A DNA stretch of 64,000 nucleotides, taken from positions 1-64,000 of the forward strand of contig CAZPKG010000003.1 of NCBI GenBank assembly GCA_964587105.1. The letters run 5' to 3'. The position numbers were made by a program, and so were the translations under genes. Positions 27,202-36,064 of this stretch are shown in pieces. Positions within the stretch are counted from its first letter, which is position 1; each line of letters starts with the position of its first letter. Source of the DNA: JABWCQ01 sp964587105 (GTDB lineage Bacteria > Electryoneota > RPQS01). A model generated the notes under the pieces. That model saw nothing but the letters and a program-made list of their open reading frames with translations. It was not told where the DNA came from and did not search any database.

Positions 27202-30200
27202 CTATTGTGAGCGATGGCGGAACGAACTGGAAATCCGGTTGAACGGCAATGATAGCATGGGCTGACATGTTCCGCGATACAGTGTCTCTGAGTCCTCTTC
27301 CACTCGGTAGAACCGCTGTGGCAACTTGAGGCTTTCAGGATCAGAGTAGAATGTGTCTTTCACCGTCGCGATTGGCACGAATTGGTCGCTCAGCGAAGGC
27401 GCGGCAAGCACGCGATAGGAAACTCCATTCGTTTGTGACGGCAACCAGTGCAAACTGACGATCTCGCCGGGCTTCACGATGAGATTTCGTACGGGCTTGG
27501 CGCCGGCATGTGAATCCCGGACGTGCAGATTTGAAATTTCCCAGTATTTGTCGGCATAGTAGAGAAACTTTATGACCACGTTTTGTTGGCCCGCAAGTGC
27601 GGTCAGGTTACTCTCTTGAATCAGCTCTTTTTGATCGGGAGCCGCGCTTTGCCGCCACAACAGGTGCGGGAACGTCGCGCCACCGTCGGTGCTTGCCACA
27701 ATGCGAGCCGTCACCGGTTCGCGATGATTGCCGCCCGAAAGCTCGCTGCAAAATTCAAGCTCCGGTGACGCGAAATTAGTGAGATCTATCACGTCTGTGA
27801 CATAGGCACAGGTTCGGGCGGATTTGTCTCCGATCAGCACGATGGAATTTTCTGCGTTCTGACCGCTTGTCAACGAAAACGTACCGGTTGCGCCGCGTTT
27901 GCGCATCCACTCGAGGGACTCGGCTCGCGGCACGAGGTCCACGATTCTGTCAGCGTAGTTCTCGATTGTAAGTACATATTCGTCAGATACAGTAGTGTTT
28001 TGCGGCGTCGAACGATCGGCGGCGCGCAAACGATATGTAATTCTCGAGCCGATTGGTTGTGCCGGCAGCAAAGCAAGGTATCCTCCCTGCTCGGCGTGCA
28101 GCGTGACGGACTGCATCGTACCGCCGTTGACTTGATAGTCGCAAGCTACAACATCCAGTTCGCTTTCGTCCTGCACGTCGGCAAAAATCGGGATCGGTCT
28201 ATTGGCATTGTGCCAGACGCCTAACGGAACATGGGTTATGGACGGCGGCGTCAAATCGTGCAGTACCGGAATTTCAAACCACTCGAGAATTTTACGGACG
28301 AGATGAACTCTGGTTGACGGAGCCTCGCCGTCTTGCAACGCGCCTAATTCAATCGAGCTGCCGATTGTCTTGTAATTGCCGGATGCATTAGCGACACACA
28401 GTGCATAGCGAGCGTTCTCACGGGTGTTGCTAAGGATTTCCACTGCCGAACCAATCGAGCGAATGCGGTCAATGAAACTATTCTCGCCACTATATGCAAA
28501 TGACATCCCTTCCGTGAACCTGCCGCGCACTCCTTCCAGCGGACCCGCGTCGCCCGATCCATCGGACAACCCATCGATTCCAAAGTATGGGTGCAAGGCC
28601 GTTTCGTAATCGAACGCCCAGACGTCTCCGCCTTCCCAATAACAACATCCGCCGTCATCGAGATAGTCGGCAATGCGCTGAGCGGCTTGTGACGAGATCG
28701 CTTCTTGATTGGGGTGAACACCGCAGAATATCCAAACTGAGCTGTAGCGCGAAAGATCCGTCGGCAATTGATTCACGGTTTCAAACTCAATGCCGAGCAC
28801 TTGAAGCGCACCTTGAATGCCGGGGAGTTGTTGTGGCTGTGAATCGAGCACATACAACAAGACAGGTACTTGCCCAATGCGGTAATGCCCCCAGAATGAT
28901 TGCTCGGGAGAGTTGGTTCCGCTTAGAGCTACATTAAACTCAAACGCATAGCCGCGCGGAGTTTCGGCGTCGCACTGAAATATATAGGAAATGGTGTCCA
29001 CCTGATTCGTTGCGATTGAATCTGATTGCCAGCGCGTGTTTTGAATATGCAAATACTGGTGGTCAGGGTTGCAATCGGCGATTGGCAGTCTAAGGGGCTC
29101 TCCACCACGATTGGATATTACAAGCGACAGGCTATGTTGCTCCCCGGCCTCAGGGATTTGATCTCCATCCCCGACTAATTCTGCAAGCGACTGATATTCA
29201 AGCTCGATATGAGGAGATTGCAAAGTGATTGAGTTGCTTCCTGCGAAGGGTGCGCTCGCCCCTGTTCCATTCCAAGCTTGTACGACGGCGGTAACGCCGT
29301 TTGATACGGTCGTTGAGATCGAGTAATTGGCGGTTGCTTCGAGCCAATCTTCGGTTTGCGGAGGAAGCGACGGCATAGCGAGCAGTGCCGGAGAAAAATT
29401 TAGCGAGCTGCTACTGCATTCCAGCCTCAATGTACCGGGCTCGGAAGCCGAAGTCCCGGCATTACGGAGCAGCACTCGAAGCGTTCCACTCTCTCCTCTG
29501 TCTGCGCGCCCATCGTGGTCGCCGATGTTCTCGTCAAGCTCAATTTGCTGTAACTGCACAAGCGGTCCGGCGACGGGAACGACAGACACCGTATGTGAAG
29601 TCGCGCGAATATTCAAGCCGCGTAACATAACCGTCCACTGTTGTTCTGTTGTGACCGGCAATGTTAAGAGTGCAAATCCATCGGCGTCAGTTTGGGTAAT
29701 GATAGGGCCTGTCAACGGACTCGTCAGTACGGCCTCGCAGTTGGGTACTCCGCGATTGTTGTATCGGATCGTGATTGGAATTTGCGTTGAGCCAACGGGC
29801 AGTACTTCAGGAATCTCAATTTGCGCGGAGACGGGAGTGGTCGTGAACGGTCTGAGCGAAGGGTCGCCAAACAGAATGAACTGCTGAATTGTCTCTTCAG
29901 TGAGCCCACCGGGGGCTTGCGGGAAGAACTCGGCGCAACGAAGTTTGCCGTAATCAAGCGCTTTTCCGATACTGCTGTAGTCGCGGTCAAACACCGCTTC
30001 CAGTGTTGCCAAACCGATCGTGTCGCTATAGAAAAAGGCCGTGCTCTCGGTTGCACCGATGTAACAGAGCGCGCCGCCGTTCAAGAGACCGAGCGTCCAG
30101 TCTTCGGCGATGCAGTTTTCAGTTTCATCAAAATCGGCAGTCGCGCAGGCGACGGAGACTACAATTCCGGGTCGCGCAGTTTGAATTTGCGGCAACGCGT

Positions 30201-31503
30201 TTTCCGTAAAATGCGGAGCAACTGATGACCACCCTTGTGCGTTACCGTGACCGATGTAGAACGTCCAAAGGGGCTGATCATTCAGTGAATTGAGCAACAA
30301 CGGAAGCGCGCCGCTCTGCGGTTGCTGCAAGGCCGTTGAGCTTAAACCCGCGCTTTGGAATACGCTGTTGACTTGCTGTCCGTGAATTGGATCAAGAGCA
30401 ACCGAGCTTGAAAAGACCGTTGCCTCAGCCGCTTGGGGAACTTGGCCGTCGAGCTCATAGGCAAGCGCACGGGACAGCCACTGCGAAAGCTGAGTAACAT
30501 TTTGTACTGGGAGTCTGCCAACGGAAATGTCTGGCAGAAAATCATCGTTAGAGATACAGCTATAAGGATGATCCGTCAGACTTGAACCGACCCCGTAGAA
30601 ACCGGGCACGGCGGCGTGATCGCCGATAATAAACAGATATTCTGCGGGAGTTTCAGCGCCGTTGTAACGATTTTGCAAATAGGTCTTTAGTGTAGCGGCA
30701 TTGCTTGCGATTTCAGAGAAAATGAGAACTTCGCTCGTAATTCCGCAGGCGCGTTTGAACTCCTGCCAATCATGCAAAGCGTCAACATATTCCGGCGTCG
30801 TGACAATCCACAAACGCGGGGACGTTATCTCATTGGGAGGAGTTACGGGACGTTGAATGTGAACCAAGTCATTGACAAGCTGTGGCTCGTATTGTGAAGG
30901 GTTAGCAGCGTCGTCGAGGCTTTGACCACGCGGAAGCGTAACTCGAAAAGTCAATCGATCGTAAACCGTTAAGGTGCCGGTCGCAGGGCTGTATTGCAAG
31001 GGGGCGAGACGAAGCTGCGTGAGATTTGTTTTGCCCAATGAACCGGTGTGAGTAACTTCAAGCAACTGACCCGGAAACGGTTCTGCTTGTGTATAAAGCG
31101 CTTCATTCGGTAAATAGGTAAGGCTTGATTGAACAGATCTGTCGAGTGGCTGCGGTGCGGGCAAAGGCGGCGGCGATTGCAGCGTGTGCGATTGTTGTTC
31201 GATTAACTCAAAATCAGCAAGTTCTACGACTGCCGGAAGCCACACGGACACGCAAGGAAGCGCAGGCGCACCGGGTTGATTAAGTGAACCAAGAGTGTTG
31301 ACGGAAATATCGGCCCATTGAATGCCCGAAAGCTCGACGCTGTCGAGCCGCATCGGTGGGAGCGTAAACTCGAGCATCCATTCTGAACGGCTCAATTGCC
31401 GCCACGTAACGGAGTGCGGCTGCTCGGCGCGATTGGCCGCAGCAAAGGCGCTCGAAACAAAGATTCCGAGCACAAGCAGAGTTATTGCAACATATCGTTT
31501 CAT
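27202..31503 (-). CDS. Secreted gingipain-like C25 peptidase with intact dyad and GATase-like domain
   Basis: About 1433 residues from ATG 31503 (GAGG eight bases upstream), beginning with a signal peptide (MKRYVAITLLVLGIFVSSAFA). A propeptide spans residues about 25-220. The C25 domain (about 225-590) has both catalytic motifs: YIGHG with H419 and VVSVACATADF with C453. It also has FLPDISVGRLP. An Ig-like domain and CARDB-like domains follow. A segment from about 880 (VLLYVLDSQPQQLPG, DYLDDGGCCYWEGGDVWAFD) looks like a glutamine-amidotransferase-like Rossmann fold. A jelly-roll-like domain and a terminal fibronectin-III-like module (VSLHW, FYRVEED) close the protein, with about 30 extra residues after it. 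There is no T9SS tail. It is likely an active extracellular cysteine protease. Confidence 0.88.
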   Translation of the reverse strand: MKRYVAITLLVLGIFVSSAFAAANRAEQPHSVTWRQLSRSEWMLEFTLPPMRLDSVELSGIQWADISVNTLGSLNQPGAPALPCVSVWLPAVVELADFELIEQQSHTLQSPPPLPAPQPLDRSVQSSLTYLPNEALYTQAEPFPGQLLEVTHTGSLGKTNLTQLRLAPLQYSPATGTLTVYDRLTFRVTLPRGQSLDDAANPSQYEPQLVNDLVHIQRPVTPPNEITSPRLWIVTTPEYVDALHDWQEFKRACGITSEVLIFSEIASNAATLKTYLQNRYNGAETPAEYLFIIGDHAAVPGFYGVGSSLTDHPYSCISNDDFLPDISVGRLPVQNVTQLSQWLSRALAYELDGQVPQAAEATVFSSSVALDPIHGQQVNSVFQSAGLSSTALQQPQSGALPLLLNSLNDQPLWTFYIGHGNAQGWSSVAPHFTENALPQIQTARPGIVVSVACATADFDETENCIAEDWTLGLLNGGALCYIGATESTAFFYSDTIGLATLEAVFDRDYSSIGKALDYGKLRCAEFFPQAPGGLTEETIQQFILFGDPSLRPFTTTPVSAQIEIPEVLPVGSTQIPITIRYNNRGVPNCEAVLTSPLTGPIITQTDADGFALLTLPVTTEQQWTVMLRGLNIRATSHTVSVVPVAGPLVQLQQIELDENIGDHDGRADRGESGTLRVLLRNAGTSASEPGTLRLECSSSSLNFSPALLAMPSLPPQTEDWLEATANYSISTTVSNGVTAVVQAWNGTGASAPFAGSNSITLQSPHIELEYQSLAELVGDGDQIPEAGEQHSLSLVISNRGGEPLRLPIADCNPDHQYLHIQNTRWQSDSIATNQVDTISYIFQCDAETPRGYAFEFNVALSGTNSPEQSFWGHYRIGQVPVLLYVLDSQPQQLPGIQGALQVLGIEFETVNQLPTDLSRYSSVWIFCGVHPNQEAISSQAAQRIADYLDDGGCCYWEGGDVWAFDYETALHPYFGIDGLSDGSGDAGPLEGVRGRFTEGMSFAYSGENSFIDRIRSIGSAVEILSNTRENARYALCVANASGNYKTIGSSIELGALQDGEAPSTRVHLVRKILEWFEIPVLHDLTPPSITHVPLGVWHNANRPIPIFADVQDESELDVVACDYQVNGGTMQSVTLHAEQGGYLALLPAQPIGSRITYRLRAADRSTPQNTTVSDEYVLTIENYADRIVDLVPRAESLEWMRKRGATGTFSLTSGQNAENSIVLIGDKSARTCAYVTDVIDLTNFASPELEFCSELSGGNHREPVTARIVASTDGGATFPHLLWRQSAAPDQKELIQESNLTALAGQQNVVIKFLYYADKYWEISNLHVRDSHAGAKPVRNLIVKPGEIVSLHWLPSQTNGVSYRVLAAPSLSDQFVPIATVKDTFYSDPESLKLPQRFYRVEEDSETLYRGTCQPMLSLPFNRISSSFRHRSQ

Positions 31504-31570
31504 GGGCACAACCTCAGCGGACAGATTCTGGCTATCACACTGCTTAGAGCAAACCACACGCCCAAAACCG

Positions 31571-31600
31571 AAAAAGGCTTCCGGCGCAACGCCGAAAGCC
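31571..31600 (-). terminator. Rho-independent terminator of the cold shock gene
   Basis: On the minus strand GGCTTTCGGCG pairs with CGCCGGAAGCC, with one T-G pair, and is followed by TTTTT. It lies 27 bases after the stop of the cold shock gene and ahead of the C25 gene, so the two are separate transcripts. Confidence 0.9.
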
Positions 31601-31626
31601 TCCAAGTGATTTCCATTCGAGGGAAA

Positions 31627-31875
31627 TCAGGACAAAACTTCTACATGATATGCTTGATCACCCTTCGGGCCGGGTACGGCTTCGTATTTTACCTTGTCGC
31701 CGGGCTCAAGCACGCGATAGCCGCGCCCCTTGATTGAGGAGTAGTGCACGAAAACTTCAGCGCCAGTTGAAGATTCTATAAACCCGAATCCCTTTTTCTG
31801 GGAAAACCATTTCACAACTCCGATGTCTGTCGTTCCTGTGGTCGCTGCGGCTTTAGCTCTGAAAGTGGTGATCAT
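31627..31875 (-). CDS. Cold shock protein (CspA-like) with N-terminal extension
   Basis: An RNA-binding OB-fold protein. VVKWFSQKKGFGFIE contains RNP1 (KGFGFI) and VFVHYSSI contains RNP2. The usual core of about 65 residues is preceded by a low-complexity extension of about 17 residues (RAKAAATTGTTD). I choose the ATG at 31875 because it forms an ATGA overlap with the stop of the upstream carbonic-anhydrase-like gene. An alternative ATG at 31902 would overlap by 31 bases. Neither has a strong ribosome site, which fits coupling to the upstream gene. Confidence 0.9.
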   Translation of the reverse strand: MITTFRAKAAATTGTTDIGVVKWFSQKKGFGFIESSTGAEVFVHYSSIKGRGYRVLEPGDKVKYEAVPGPKGDQAYHVEVLS

Positions 31876-32435
31876 TTCTGGTTTCTTGATTTGGGCAGCC
31901 ATTCGGCGGGAATTTCCGCATCGTGACCGAGGTAGTTTAACCGATATTGTACATAACGGGCAGCTGTATCGAGCAGCCCTTGCCGTTCTTCCGGACTCAA
32001 CTCACGTTTCTTCTTGGCGGGCACGCCCGCCCACAATTCTCCGGGGGGAATGATAGTATTCTCCAAGACCACCGAGCCTGCGGCCACAAGCGACTCCTCG
32101 CCGACTACGGCTAAGTCAAGCACTCGTGCTCCGATGCCGATCAAGCAACCGTGTTTCAAGGTGCATCCATGCACAACGGCGGCATGGCCAACGGAAACCT
32201 TATCTTCTATGGTCAACGGCGCTTTGGCAATGGTCACATGACAGATGACTCCGTCCTGCAAATTGACCTGCGCGCCGATGCGAATCCAATTCACATCACC
32301 CCGCACCACAGTACCAAACCACAGCGACGACTCGGGTCCGATTTCGACGTCCCCTGTGACCACAGCGGTTTGGGACAACCAAGCAGTATCATGAATGACG
32401 GGCCGCTTATCCATGTAGGGCAAGATTAGGGCCAT
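31872..32435 (-). CDS. Gamma-carbonic anhydrase-like left-handed beta-helix protein
   Basis: 187 residues made of hexapeptide repeats (VVTGDVEIG, VVRGDVNWIRIG, VNLQDGVICH). The three metal-binding histidines of the gamma-class fold are present in ICHV, SVGHAAVVHG (two). An AGVPAKKKREL helix closes the domain, as in the YrdA/PaaY group. Members bind zinc; many have weak or no measured carbonic anhydrase activity. The ATG at 32435 follows GGAGG at six bases; a GTG two codons earlier lies too close to that site. The gene heads a two-gene unit with the cold shock gene. A strong inverted repeat lies 33 bases upstream of the start. Confidence 0.88.
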   Translation of the reverse strand: MALILPYMDKRPVIHDTAWLSQTAVVTGDVEIGPESSLWFGTVVRGDVNWIRIGAQVNLQDGVICHVTIAKAPLTIEDKVSVGHAAVVHGCTLKHGCLIGIGARVLDLAVVGEESLVAAGSVVLENTIIPPGELWAGVPAKKKRELSPEERQGLLDTAARYVQYRLNYLGHDAEIPAEWLPKSRNQK

Positions 32436-32467
32436 CGACACCCTCCAAGCTGAGGTCCAGAATTGTC

Positions 32468-32500
32468 GAGTCCGGCCAATCGCGCGAACGGGCCGGACTC
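32468..32500. repeat. Perfect 10-bp inverted repeat in the carbonic-anhydrase leader
   Basis: GAGTCCGGCC (32468-32477) and GGCCGGACTC (32491-32500) are separated by 13 bases. No T run follows on either strand, so it does not look like a simple terminator. It could be an RNA hairpin in the 5' leader or a protein-binding site. The rest of the 341-base divergent spacer (32442-32782) shows no convincing gene. Confidence 0.6.
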
Positions 32501-32782
32501 ATTAAGCATTGCCCCCCGCGCATCTCGCCTACTTATTCTTACGCTGTCGGTAAGGCAGAAGTTTCCGGGAATGGAGGGGCTATTGTTTCGTGTTCGCATC
32601 ATGATGTAGCAAATCTGCTGCCGGAATGTTTCTATATTGTAAATCATTGATTTAGACGGTTTGTCCACATGGGTTGGCGGGGGAAATCGACGAGAGCGGT
32701 TGAAAACAACCGACGATCGCTTTTGAATTGTCGCCGATGTTGCGTATCTTGACCCAAGTGTCAAAACAACCACGAAGATCGT

Positions 32783-33325
32783 ATGAGTTCACTGATAAAG
32801 TTCTGGATTTCGTCAACACTTGTCTTGTTTGTCCTCGCTATCTGGCCGCTTATGCAGTTTGGGAAGACCGATGCGACGGATTCCGATACTGATTTTGGCC
32901 GCGAAGCAAAGCTTGTGGACTATTTCTGTCTGGGGCGTATCCCGATGGGCGGAAAGGCTGTTAGTCCGAAAGCTTGGGAAGAGGTATTGGGCGCAGAAAT
33001 CAAACTGCGGGAATCGGCAGGCGAAGCGGCGGGCGACGCTGGAATTCCGCGCGAGCAATCAGACAAGCTGACCAAACTGAAGCCGGGCGAAGGAATTATT
33101 CATGCTGATCAGAACTCGGCGCATTACGTCATGCGGTCCGGCCAAGGGCGAGACTGGTATCTGGTCATTACAAAGAAGAACAGCGGCGGACTTATCTCTA
33201 ACAGCAGCACAACAGGTGCACGCCCAAGCCCCATTGCTTTGGCAATTGGCTTTGCCCTCGTAGGCGGAGGCTTGATGACATTGCTTGCCCGTGTAGCGTT
33301 TGGCAAGACGCCGAAACCTGAATAA
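32783..33325 (+). CDS. Unknown protein with two membrane segments
   Basis: 180 residues of unrecognised family. One hydrophobic segment lies near the N-terminus (residues about 8-26, STLVLFVLAIWPLM) and another near the C-terminus (about 148-170, IALAIGFALVGGGLMTLLA). The 120-residue region between them is hydrophilic and begins with several acidic residues (DATDSDTD). With two helices and a soluble middle, both ends would face the same side. The gene stands alone between a divergent carbonic-anhydrase gene and a terminator. GAAG seven bases upstream of the ATG is a weak ribosome site. I cannot assign a function. Confidence 0.7.
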   Translation: MSSLIKFWISSTLVLFVLAIWPLMQFGKTDATDSDTDFGREAKLVDYFCLGRIPMGGKAVSPKAWEEVLGAEIKLRESAGEAAGDAGIPREQSDKLTKLKPGEGIIHADQNSAHYVMRSGQGRDWYLVITKKNSGGLISNSSTTGARPSPIALAIGFALVGGGLMTLLARVAFGKTPKPE

Positions 33326-33351
33326 CGCAAACGTGACTTCGATCTTGTTCG

Positions 33352-33381
33352 CGGCCACGTTATGCGTGGCCGTTTTATTTT
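33352..33381 (+). terminator. Rho-independent terminator
   Basis: CGGCCACG pairs with CGTGGCCG around TTATG, followed by TTTTATTTT. Its T run overlaps the last codons of the convergent glycosyltransferase gene. Confidence 0.8.
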
Positions 33382-34571
33382 GCGCGACCGAATGCGAAAT
33401 CGTAAGCGCGCAAGAGCTGAACGGTACTATGCTCCCACGAGAGTTCATCGCGCAAACGTTTGCTGCCAAATTCACCCATTTGCGCGCGTTGAGAGGGGTT
33501 CTCAAGCAAGGCAAGAATCTGCTTGGCGAAATCCTCCACGTCGTTATCGCGGGCATATACCGCCGCCTCACGGGCAGAGTACTCAGACTCCGTCAATCGA
33601 TAGGATACAATTGGTCTCGACATAGCCATGTACTCAAGGATCTTGTTCATCGTACAATGAGTATTGAGCGGATTGATCGGATCTGGAGCAACACAGACGT
33701 CAGCAGTGGAAAGAACTTCGCGGACTTGCTCGTTGGAAACGCGGCCGGTAAACTCAACGACGTTGTTTAATCCGAGATCAGTAGCCATCTGTTTCAGGAC
33801 GGGAAGATTTTCACCGCCGCCCATGAGCAGGAAATGAATGTCCGTTCTGCCCCACTCTTGTGTGATCAGCTTGGCGCTGCGCAGAAGATAATCCAGACCG
33901 TCTTGAGCTCCCATCGTACCGAGATAGGCCGCTAAGAATTGTTTGCCGCGCTTCCACTCAGGATTCAGCGGCAGCGGGCTGAATTTTCTCAGGTCAGGCG
34001 CACTGCGGACCACAAAAGTTTGTTCAGGTTTTAGACTGCCCCGTTCGATTGCGATCTTACGATACGATTCGTTGGTCGAAATGACGACGTCCGCCGTTCG
34101 ATAGGTCCAATGCTCAAGTTTGCGCAGTATTTTGAGAATGATACCGCCGCGGCCAGAGAATTTCGACTCAAAGGTTTCGGGACAGAGGTCATGCTGATCG
34201 AATAGAAACTTCACGCCGAGTAGTTTGAAGGGCAGCGCAACCAGAAAAAACAAGTCCGGCGGGTTGCAGGCATGGATGACCTTGAAACCTCGCCGGACGA
34301 AAACGTAACATGCATAGACAAACGTCCACAACATTGCCCATGAATACTCCCACGCGTAACCGATAGCTCGGTTTGCCGTATAGGGCATGGGATAGCGGTA
34401 GATGGTGACGCCTTCGAGCGTTTCGAAGGGGCGTTTGTCCACCATCTGTGGACAGATGACACTGACTTGATATCCTGCGCGAGCGAGCGCGAGCGATTCC
34501 TGCCAGACGCGCCGGTCAAACGGAACGGAAAGATTCTCGACTAAGACAAGGACCTTACCAGCAGACGCCAT
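33375..34571 (-). CDS. GT4-family glycosyltransferase
   Basis: About 398 residues with the two-Rossmann (GT-B) layout. The N-terminal half contains NLSVPFDRRVWQESLALARAGYQVSVICP, typical of the acceptor side, and HACNPPDLFFL plus FDQHDLCPE. The C-terminal half has AYLGTMGAQDGLDYLL, FLLMGGGENLPVL, EFTGRVSNEQV and DVCVAPDPINPLN. The usual C-terminal EX7E appears as NKILEYMAMSRPIVSY. It likely transfers a sugar from a nucleotide donor in polysaccharide assembly. The ATG at 34571 follows GGAG and lies inside the end of the upstream dehydrogenase gene (17-base overlap), so the two form an operon. Confidence 0.88.
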   Translation of the reverse strand: MASAGKVLVLVENLSVPFDRRVWQESLALARAGYQVSVICPQMVDKRPFETLEGVTIYRYPMPYTANRAIGYAWEYSWAMLWTFVYACYVFVRRGFKVIHACNPPDLFFLVALPFKLLGVKFLFDQHDLCPETFESKFSGRGGIILKILRKLEHWTYRTADVVISTNESYRKIAIERGSLKPEQTFVVRSAPDLRKFSPLPLNPEWKRGKQFLAAYLGTMGAQDGLDYLLRSAKLITQEWGRTDIHFLLMGGGENLPVLKQMATDLGLNNVVEFTGRVSNEQVREVLSTADVCVAPDPINPLNTHCTMNKILEYMAMSRPIVSYRLTESEYSAREAAVYARDNDVEDFAKQILALLENPSQRAQMGEFGSKRLRDELSWEHSTVQLLRAYDFAFGRAK

Positions 34572-35868
34572 GATACTCCGCGTGAATCTTGTCGGAATCA
34601 GGTACACGCGCGAGATCGTACACGATCTGATGCTTAGAGAGTTTCTGCAAGACCGGATAGAACTCGCGATCCCGGTAGGTCACGAGCACAACTTCCGAAT
34701 GAGATGCGATGTCGTCAGCGCGCTCGCAGAGCAATTCCGCCAGATGCGGAATGGCGGATTCGATGTAGGCCTTGTTGGCACCCATCAATCTGGCAAGCGA
34801 AACATTTCGGTCGAAGATTTTGATGTTAAAGCCTTTACCGAGGAGCGTTTCAACAAGCTCGACGACGGGGCTTTCGCGCATATCATCCGTGCCCGCTTTG
34901 AAGGCCAAGCCCATGACGCCGAGCTTTTTCTTGCCGAAGGCTTGAAGGGCTTTGACGGCGCGCTTGACGCTTTCTTCATTTGATTCCATGAGCGAAAAGA
35001 GCAGCGGTGCGGCAACGTTGTTTTGACGTGCGCAGGCAGAGAGCGCGCGAACATCTTTAGGCAAGCATGAGCCGCCGAACGCGAAACCGGGCTTAAGATA
35101 ATAGGGCGAAAGATTCAGTTTGGTGTCCGAGCAGAAGATGTCCATCACCCGATGGCTGTCAACTCCGACCGACTTCGCGATTGCCCCAATCTCGTTTCCA
35201 AACACAACTTTAACCGCGTGAAATGAGTTGTCGGCATATTTGACCAACTCGGCTTCTTCAATCTTGGTCATGTGGAATGGGCCGGGCAACCCCTTGTATA
35301 GCTCAGCGACTTGCTTGGCGGCTGCTTCGCGCTCGGCCCCGATAACCGTTTTGGGTGGCCCGAAGAAATCCGAGACGGCTGACCCTTCGCGGAGAAACTC
35401 AGGGTTGTATGCGATGTAGAATCCGCTGCCCTCGGCCTTGCCGGAGAATTGCTCCAGGCGAGGCAGAAGTTCCCGACGAGTGGTGCCGGGCAGCAGCGTG
35501 CTGCGCAACACAACCGTATGCGAGCGCGTCAAATCCTTTATGGCCGCACCAATTTGTTCACAAACGCGGCGGGCGTACTCTGTGTTAAGCGCGCCTGAGG
35601 GAAGCGACGGCGTACCGACGCAGATTAACGAAATTTCCGTTTTGCGAACAGCCTCTTCAATCGAAGTTGTGGCATTCAAATTCCCGGCGGCGCGGTGCTT
35701 CGCAATCAGTTCGGGAAGTTCACTTTCAACAATCGGACTCTTGCCTTCGAGCAAGAAATTAACTTTAGCGGGATCTACGTCGATGCCCCATACTTCGTGC
35801 CCGGATTCACACAGACAGGCGGCAGAAACACATCCTACGTAGCCCAAACCGAAAACGCTTATTCTCAT
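34555..35868 (-). CDS. algD: GDP-mannose 6-dehydrogenase (AlgD-like nucleotide-sugar dehydrogenase)
   Basis: Oxidises a nucleotide sugar twice with NAD to give the uronic acid, here most likely GDP-mannose to GDP-mannuronate. It is 437 residues, against about 436 for Pseudomonas AlgD. The NAD motif GLGYVG is at 7-12. The catalytic cysteine falls at C268 in FAFGGSCLPKDVRAL and the lysine at K210 in AELVKYADN, the same numbers as in AlgD. GKSPIVE, FKAGTDDMRESPVVEL, GANKAYIES and the C-terminal GVCW also match AlgD better than the UDP-glucose enzymes. With the glycosyltransferase it suggests an exopolysaccharide containing a uronic acid. No alginate polymerase genes are nearby, so the polymer is unknown. 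Confidence 0.88.
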   Translation of the reverse strand: MRISVFGLGYVGCVSAACLCESGHEVWGIDVDPAKVNFLLEGKSPIVESELPELIAKHRAAGNLNATTSIEEAVRKTEISLICVGTPSLPSGALNTEYARRVCEQIGAAIKDLTRSHTVVLRSTLLPGTTRRELLPRLEQFSGKAEGSGFYIAYNPEFLREGSAVSDFFGPPKTVIGAEREAAAKQVAELYKGLPGPFHMTKIEEAELVKYADNSFHAVKVVFGNEIGAIAKSVGVDSHRVMDIFCSDTKLNLSPYYLKPGFAFGGSCLPKDVRALSACARQNNVAAPLLFSLMESNEESVKRAVKALQAFGKKKLGVMGLAFKAGTDDMRESPVVELVETLLGKGFNIKIFDRNVSLARLMGANKAYIESAIPHLAELLCERADDIASHSEVVLVTYRDREFYPVLQKLSKHQIVYDLARVPDSDKIHAEYHGVCW

Positions 35869-36015
35869 ATAACTCTAATCAATAAGATGACTTGGGTGAA
35901 GCTTAAGTGTAATGAAACTATGGCAAAACTGCAAACGTGCCGAGTATAGGCGCAAAGGGTACGCCAGAGTCATGTTAAAGTTCACAGATTTACACACATG
36001 TTCAATTTGCCAGGC

Positions 36016-36044
36016 TTGATATTTCAGGACTTTAGCTGTAACTT
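36016..36044 (+). promoter_or_regulatory. Candidate sigma70-like promoter for the M24 peptidase
   Basis: TTGATA (36016-36021), 17 bases and TAACTT (36039-36044) end 20 bases before the TTG start at 36065, leaving only a short leader with the AGGAGG site at 36052-36057. Confidence 0.4.
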
Positions 36045-36064
36045 AAGATACAGGAGGAAATACA

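Noticed and set aside
32442..32773. Minus-strand open frame of 115 codons in the divergent spacer
   Set aside because: It has no ribosome site, crosses the strong inverted repeat and has a non-protein-like composition; the spacer is better read as regulatory.
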